A stretch of DNA of 64,000 nucleotides from Kitasatospora terrestris (GTDB lineage Bacteria > Actinomycetota > Actinomycetes > Streptomycetales > Streptomycetaceae). Made by a program: the position numbers and the translations under genes. The notes below the pieces were generated by a model. That model had not been told where the DNA came from, ran no database searches, and saw only the letters and a program-made list of their open reading frames with translations. Positions 61,085-64,000 of the stretch are shown here, piece after piece (the first letter of the stretch is position 1; every line of letters begins with the position of its first letter). The stretch lies in assembly GCF_039542905.1 (NCBI RefSeq), contig NZ_BAABIS010000001.1, positions 7,378,001-7,442,000 on the forward strand, written 5' to 3'.

Positions 61085-62047
61085 ATGATCGACCTGACCC
61101 GCCCGGCGCGGCGCACCCGACCGCGCCCGAGCCCCCGCCTGCTGGCCTGGCCGCTCTTCGCCCTCGCACTGCTCTGGTACCTGAACACCTACGGCCTGCC
61201 GTACCAGAACGACGTGGTGTTCTGCTGGCTGATCGCCGCCCTGGTCGCCGGCTCCGTGCACAGCGGCGGCCGCACCGGCTGGCTGAGCGTGCTGCGCGAC
61301 TGGATCCCGGTGATGGCGGCCGTCTGGACGTACTCGCTGCTGCGCGGCTACGGCGCCCACACCCCGTGGGCCCCGCACTGGGCGCCCCAGCTCGCCTTCG
61401 ACACCTTCGTCGGCGGCGGCGAGACCTGGACGGTGCGCCTGCAGCACTGGCTGTGGACCCCCGGCAGCCCGCACTGGTACGACTACGCCGCGGTCGTCGT
61501 CTACATGTCGCACTTCTTCGCGGTCTTCGTGCTGCTCGCCGTCCTGTGGCGGCGCCGCCGCGACCGCTTCAAGGCGCTGCTCGCGCTCTACCTCGCGGTC
61601 ACCTTCGCCGGCTTCGCCACCTACGTGCTCTACCCGGCCGACCCGCCGTGGCTCACCTCCGCCGAGGGCCACCTGCCCGAGCTCACCCGGATCGTCTCCG
61701 CCGTCCTCGACGTCAGCGGACTGCCCCGGGCCGGCTCGGTCTTCGAGAACGGCAGCCGCTTCGCCAACGACGTCGCCGCGATGCCCTCGCTGCACTCCGC
61801 GTACCCGATGATGCTGGCCGTGTTCTTCTGGCCGACCGCCACCCGCCCGGTCCGCGTGCTGCTCGCCGCGTACCCGCTCGCCATGGCGTTCACCCTGGTC
61901 TACGGCGCCGAACACTTCGTCATCGACATCCTCGCGGGCTGGCTGTACGCCGCGGTGCTCTGCTGGGCGCTGCGCCGGTGGCGGGCCCGCCGGGCCCGCA
62001 CGCGCCGAGCGGTCGGCGGGGGGACCGGCGGGGCGGTCGGAGCATGA
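61085..62047 (+). CDS. PAP2-superfamily membrane protein (inositol phosphorylceramide synthase-like)
   Basis: 320 residues with about six membrane segments. PAP2 motifs are LYPADPPW (C1-like), DVAAMPSLHSAYP (C2 with catalytic His) and AEHFVIDILAGW (C3). The class is often labelled PAP2 or inositol phosphorylceramide synthase-like and acts on lipid phosphates in the membrane. The ATG is 6 nt after TAGCTT, so the transcript is probably leaderless. It has the same fold as the C-terminal domain of the 48097 protein but is not a close copy. Confidence 0.85.
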   Translation: MIDLTRPARRTRPRPSPRLLAWPLFALALLWYLNTYGLPYQNDVVFCWLIAALVAGSVHSGGRTGWLSVLRDWIPVMAAVWTYSLLRGYGAHTPWAPHWAPQLAFDTFVGGGETWTVRLQHWLWTPGSPHWYDYAAVVVYMSHFFAVFVLLAVLWRRRRDRFKALLALYLAVTFAGFATYVLYPADPPWLTSAEGHLPELTRIVSAVLDVSGLPRAGSVFENGSRFANDVAAMPSLHSAYPMMLAVFFWPTATRPVRVLLAAYPLAMAFTLVYGAEHFVIDILAGWLYAAVLCWALRRWRARRARTRRAVGGGTGGAVGA

Positions 62048-62109
62048 CCTGACAGGTAATCGACCCCGTGCCCTCGGCGGCACGGTGGAGCCGTCCCCGG
62101 CCGGGCAGC

Positions 62110-62304
62110 CGCGAAAGGCCCCGGCCGGGGCCACCTGGTACGTGCCGCCCACCACCAGCGCCGGGTACGGCTCCTGGGCGGCGAGCAGCAGCGAGTTCCG
62201 CTCCCGCACCGGCACGTCGAGCTGCTCGGCCAGTCCCAGCAGCAACGCGCCTGGCGCAGCGGCGCACCGGCCTCCGGTCGCGGGGGTGTCGCGGTGATCG
62301 TCAT
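62110..62304 (-). pseudogene. Remnant of an XRE/MmyB-type regulator
   Basis: Leftward from the ATG at 62302-62304 the frame gives MTITATPPRPEAGAPLRQ, an N-terminus usual for streptomycete XRE regulators with MmyB ligand domain. Then, one frame over, it continues LLGLAEQLDVPVRERNSLLLAA followed by YPALVV, the end of the HTH domain (normally HLAEQLDVPLRERNxLLLAAGYAP). About 45 codons of the HTH are missing between the two pieces, and the MmyB domain is absent. The rest of the gap 62048-62437 holds only the argG promoter. Confidence 0.6.
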
Positions 62305-62401
62305 GCCGTCATTCCCTCCGCCGCCGGTCGGTATCCTCGCCGTACGTCCGTCCTGCGGCCGGGGTCCGGCCGTCCGCCTGTCGGACGTCGGGCGGGCGGG
62401 C

Positions 62402-62430
62402 GTTGCATGGGCATGCTGCATGATGCATAC
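62402..62430 (+). promoter_or_regulatory. argG promoter region with GCAT repeats (candidate ArgR site)
   Basis: Four GCAT units at 5-8 bp spacing, including the palindromes GCATGC (62411-62416) and TGCAT-G-ATGCA (62417-62427), in an unusually AT-rich stretch. CATACT (62425-62430... within TGCATACTTTT) can serve as -10 box, placing transcription start close to the argG ATG. ArgR control of argG is the family expectation; the match to a streptomycete ARG box was not tested. Confidence 0.45.
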
Positions 62431-62437
62431 TTTTCCC

Positions 62438-63886
62438 ATGTCCAAGGTTCTCACCTCCCTGCCCACCGGCGAGCGCGTCGGCATCGCCTTCTCCGGCGGA
62501 CTCGACACCTCCGTCGCGGTCGCCTGGATGCGCGACAAGGGTGCCGTCCCCTGCACCTACACCGCCAACATCGGCCAGTACGACGAGCCCGACATCGACT
62601 CGGTGCCCGGCCGCGCGCTGGCGTACGGCGCCGAGGTCGCGCGGCTGGTCGACTGCCGTGCGGCGTTGGTCGAGGAGGGCCTGGCGGCGCTGACCTGCGG
62701 CGCGTTCCACATCCGCTCCGGCGGGCGCGCGTACTTCAACACCACGCCGCTCGGCCGCGCGGTGACCGGCACGCTGCTGGTCCGCGCGATGCTCGAGGAC
62801 GACGTCCAGATCTGGGGCGACGGCTCGACCTTCAAGGGCAACGACATCGAGCGGTTCTACCGCTACGGCCTGCTGGCCAACCCGCACCTGCGGATCTACA
62901 AGCCGTGGCTGGACGCCGACTTCGTCACCGAGCTCGGCGGCCGCAAGGAGATGTCGGAGTGGCTGCTCGCCCACGACCTCCCCTACCGCGACAGCACCGA
63001 GAAGGCGTACTCCACCGACGCCAACATCTGGGGCGCCACCCACGAGGCGAAGACCCTGGAGCACCTGGACAACGGCGTCGAGATCGTCGACCCGATCATG
63101 GGCGTCCGCTTCTGGGACCCGTCGGTCGAGATCGCCGCCGAGGACGTCACCATCGGCTTCCGCCAGGGCCGTCCGGTGACCATCAACGGCCGCGAGTTCG
63201 CCACCCCGGTCGACCTGGTCATGGAGGCCAACGCGATCGGCGGCCGGCACGGCCTCGGCATGTCCGACCAGATCGAGAACCGGATCATCGAGGCCAAGAG
63301 CCGCGGCATCTACGAGGCGCCCGGCATGGCGCTGCTGTTCGCCGCCTACGAGCGCCTGGTCAACGCGATCCACAACGAGGACACCGTCGCCCAGTACCAC
63401 AACGAGGGCCGCCGCCTCGGCCGCCTGATGTACGAGGGCCGCTGGCTGGACCCGCAGGCGCTGATGATCCGCGAGTCCCTGCAGCGCTGGGTCGGCTCCG
63501 CCGTCACCGGCGAGGTGACGCTGCGCCTGCGTCGCGGCGAGGACTACTCGATCATGGACACCACCGGCCCGGCGTTCAGCTACCACCCGGACAAGCTCTC
63601 CATGGAGCGCACCGAGGACGCCGCCTTCGGCCCGGTCGACCGGATCGGCCAGCTGACCATGCGCAACCTCGACATCGCCGACTCCCGGGCCAAGCTCGAG
63701 CAGTACGCGGGCCTGGGCATCTTCGGCGACACCCGGGACGCCCTGCAGGGCGCGGCCCAGGCCGCCGCGACCGGCCTGATCGGCGCCATGCCGCAGGGCG
63801 GCGCCGAGGCCATCGCGGCCGGCACCGCCACCGGCGAGGAGGGCCAGGCCCTCGACCGCGCCGCCATGGAGCTCGGCACCGACTGA
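62438..63886 (+). CDS. argG: Argininosuccinate synthase (E. coli-type, long form)
   Basis: 482 residues. It joins citrulline and aspartate with ATP to argininosuccinate in arginine synthesis. The N-type ATP pyrophosphatase loop is AFSGGLDTS at 17-25. Other signatures are YTANIGQYDEPD, TTPLGRAVTGTLLVRAM, IWGDGSTFKGNDIERFYRYG, and GGRHGLGMSDQIENRIIEAKSRG (given here as adjacent pieces). These match the long E. coli ArgG rather than the ~400-residue form found in many other bacteria. The last 40 residues are an Ala/Gly-rich tail. Start ATG 62438 matches the family N-terminus; the frame open upstream is not coding. It appears monocistronic. Confidence 0.96.
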   Translation: MSKVLTSLPTGERVGIAFSGGLDTSVAVAWMRDKGAVPCTYTANIGQYDEPDIDSVPGRALAYGAEVARLVDCRAALVEEGLAALTCGAFHIRSGGRAYFNTTPLGRAVTGTLLVRAMLEDDVQIWGDGSTFKGNDIERFYRYGLLANPHLRIYKPWLDADFVTELGGRKEMSEWLLAHDLPYRDSTEKAYSTDANIWGATHEAKTLEHLDNGVEIVDPIMGVRFWDPSVEIAAEDVTIGFRQGRPVTINGREFATPVDLVMEANAIGGRHGLGMSDQIENRIIEAKSRGIYEAPGMALLFAAYERLVNAIHNEDTVAQYHNEGRRLGRLMYEGRWLDPQALMIRESLQRWVGSAVTGEVTLRLRRGEDYSIMDTTGPAFSYHPDKLSMERTEDAAFGPVDRIGQLTMRNLDIADSRAKLEQYAGLGIFGDTRDALQGAAQAAATGLIGAMPQGGAEAIAAGTATGEEGQALDRAAMELGTD

Positions 63887-63899
63887 CGCCCCGCGCACC

Positions 63900-63939
63900 G
63901 ACGGCCCCGCCGACCACCCACCCGGTCGGCGGGGCCGTC
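63900..63939 (+). terminator. Terminator after argG
   Basis: Perfect 16-bp stem GACGGCCCCGCCGACC (arms 63900-63915 and 63924-63939) with an 8-nt loop, 14 bp after the argG stop. Confidence 0.85.
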
Positions 63940-63964
63940 CGCCGTCCCGGGGCAGAATGGCGCC

Positions 63965-64000
63965 ATGAACACCGCGCAGCTCGTCCAACGGGCCCTCACC
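63965..64000 (+). CDS. Start of a gene cut by the window edge
   Basis: ATG at 63965 followed by NTAQLVQRALT, 12 codons to the edge. A CAGAAT box lies 6 nt before the ATG, fitting the leaderless pattern seen elsewhere in the window. Too short to identify. Confidence 0.5.
   Translation, partial: MNTAQLVQRALT

Overview
The window is very GC-rich with an extreme third-position GC bias. Many genes start at GTG, and several promoters have an actinobacterial -10 box (TANNNT type) 6-7 nt before the start codon, giving leaderless transcripts. Gene content points to a streptomycete (Streptomyces or Kitasatospora): large LuxR/LAL regulator, DasR-like GntR, secreted glucanases and chitinase, nSTAND-WD40 NTPase, LigC/LigD ligases, F420-dependent oxidoreductase. 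No rRNA, tRNA, CRISPR array, integrase or transposase was seen. The content looks like chromosomal-arm DNA with several decayed genes.

Layout. 1-4.5 kb: SKI2-like DUF3516 helicase (cut by the left edge), GlxA-type regulator and a divergent zinc-free quinone-type oxidoreductase. 4.6-7.9 kb: two secreted beta-1,3-glucanases (GH64-CBM6 and GH16-CBM13) behind a promoter with two identical GAGAGCGCTCTC operators. 7.9-11.2 kb: pyrimidine/hydantoin-type catabolic operon (beta-ureidopropionase-like amidase, dihydropyrimidinase, F420 oxidoreductase). 11.3-14.7 kb: leftward operon of unknown function (DUF6745 protein, 149-aa protein, beta-propeller protein). 14.8-18.7 kb: VC0807-type membrane protein, two proteins of unknown function, bioF. 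18.7-19.2 kb: scar where the C-terminal ends of an ssuD-like and an IclR-like gene lie back to back. 19.3-24.3 kb: M4 metalloprotease and a LAL regulator. 24.4-29.4 kb: GNAT-LysR pair divergent from a complete sdhCAB operon. 29.4-34.3 kb: Gfo/Idh oxidoreductase, membrane protein, DUF2087 protein, PNPOx-like protein, LigD polymerase and a divergent LigC-type ligase. 34.3-36.6 kb: GntR-TetR fusion regulator divergent from a FAD monooxygenase, with three copies of a TGCACTAGTGCA-like operator between them.

36.8-41.3 kb: the most unusual locus. A small alpha-helical protein is translationally coupled to a very large nSTAND1 NTPase-TM-WD40 protein. Both carry an FQAxRDQxI motif, and the large gene is interrupted in frame by one TGA where the family normally has Trp. 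41.3-48 kb: YoaK protein, SDR, small membrane protein, GH18 chitinase with duplicated FnIII modules, and tdh-kbl (threonine to glycine plus acetyl-CoA). 48-52.9 kb: GT87/PAP2 fusion protein, LysR, Gfo/Idh oxidoreductase and a standalone deaminase-fold protein (CAE...PCxxC). 53-56.5 kb: frameshifted secreted-protein remnant, FAD monooxygenase, a 106-bp intergenic duplication, and an MFS exporter whose leader carries a leaderless 6-codon uORF, two hairpins and an intrinsic terminator directly before the Shine-Dalgarno, which looks like translation-controlled attenuation. 56.5-64 kb: secreted phosphodiesterase, Fsr-like MFS with divergent AraC regulator, DasR-like GntR, PAP2 membrane protein, remnant of an XRE/MmyB-type regulator, argG with strong terminator, and the first codons of a further gene.

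All function calls are from reading translated sequence and recalled family motifs; no search was run.
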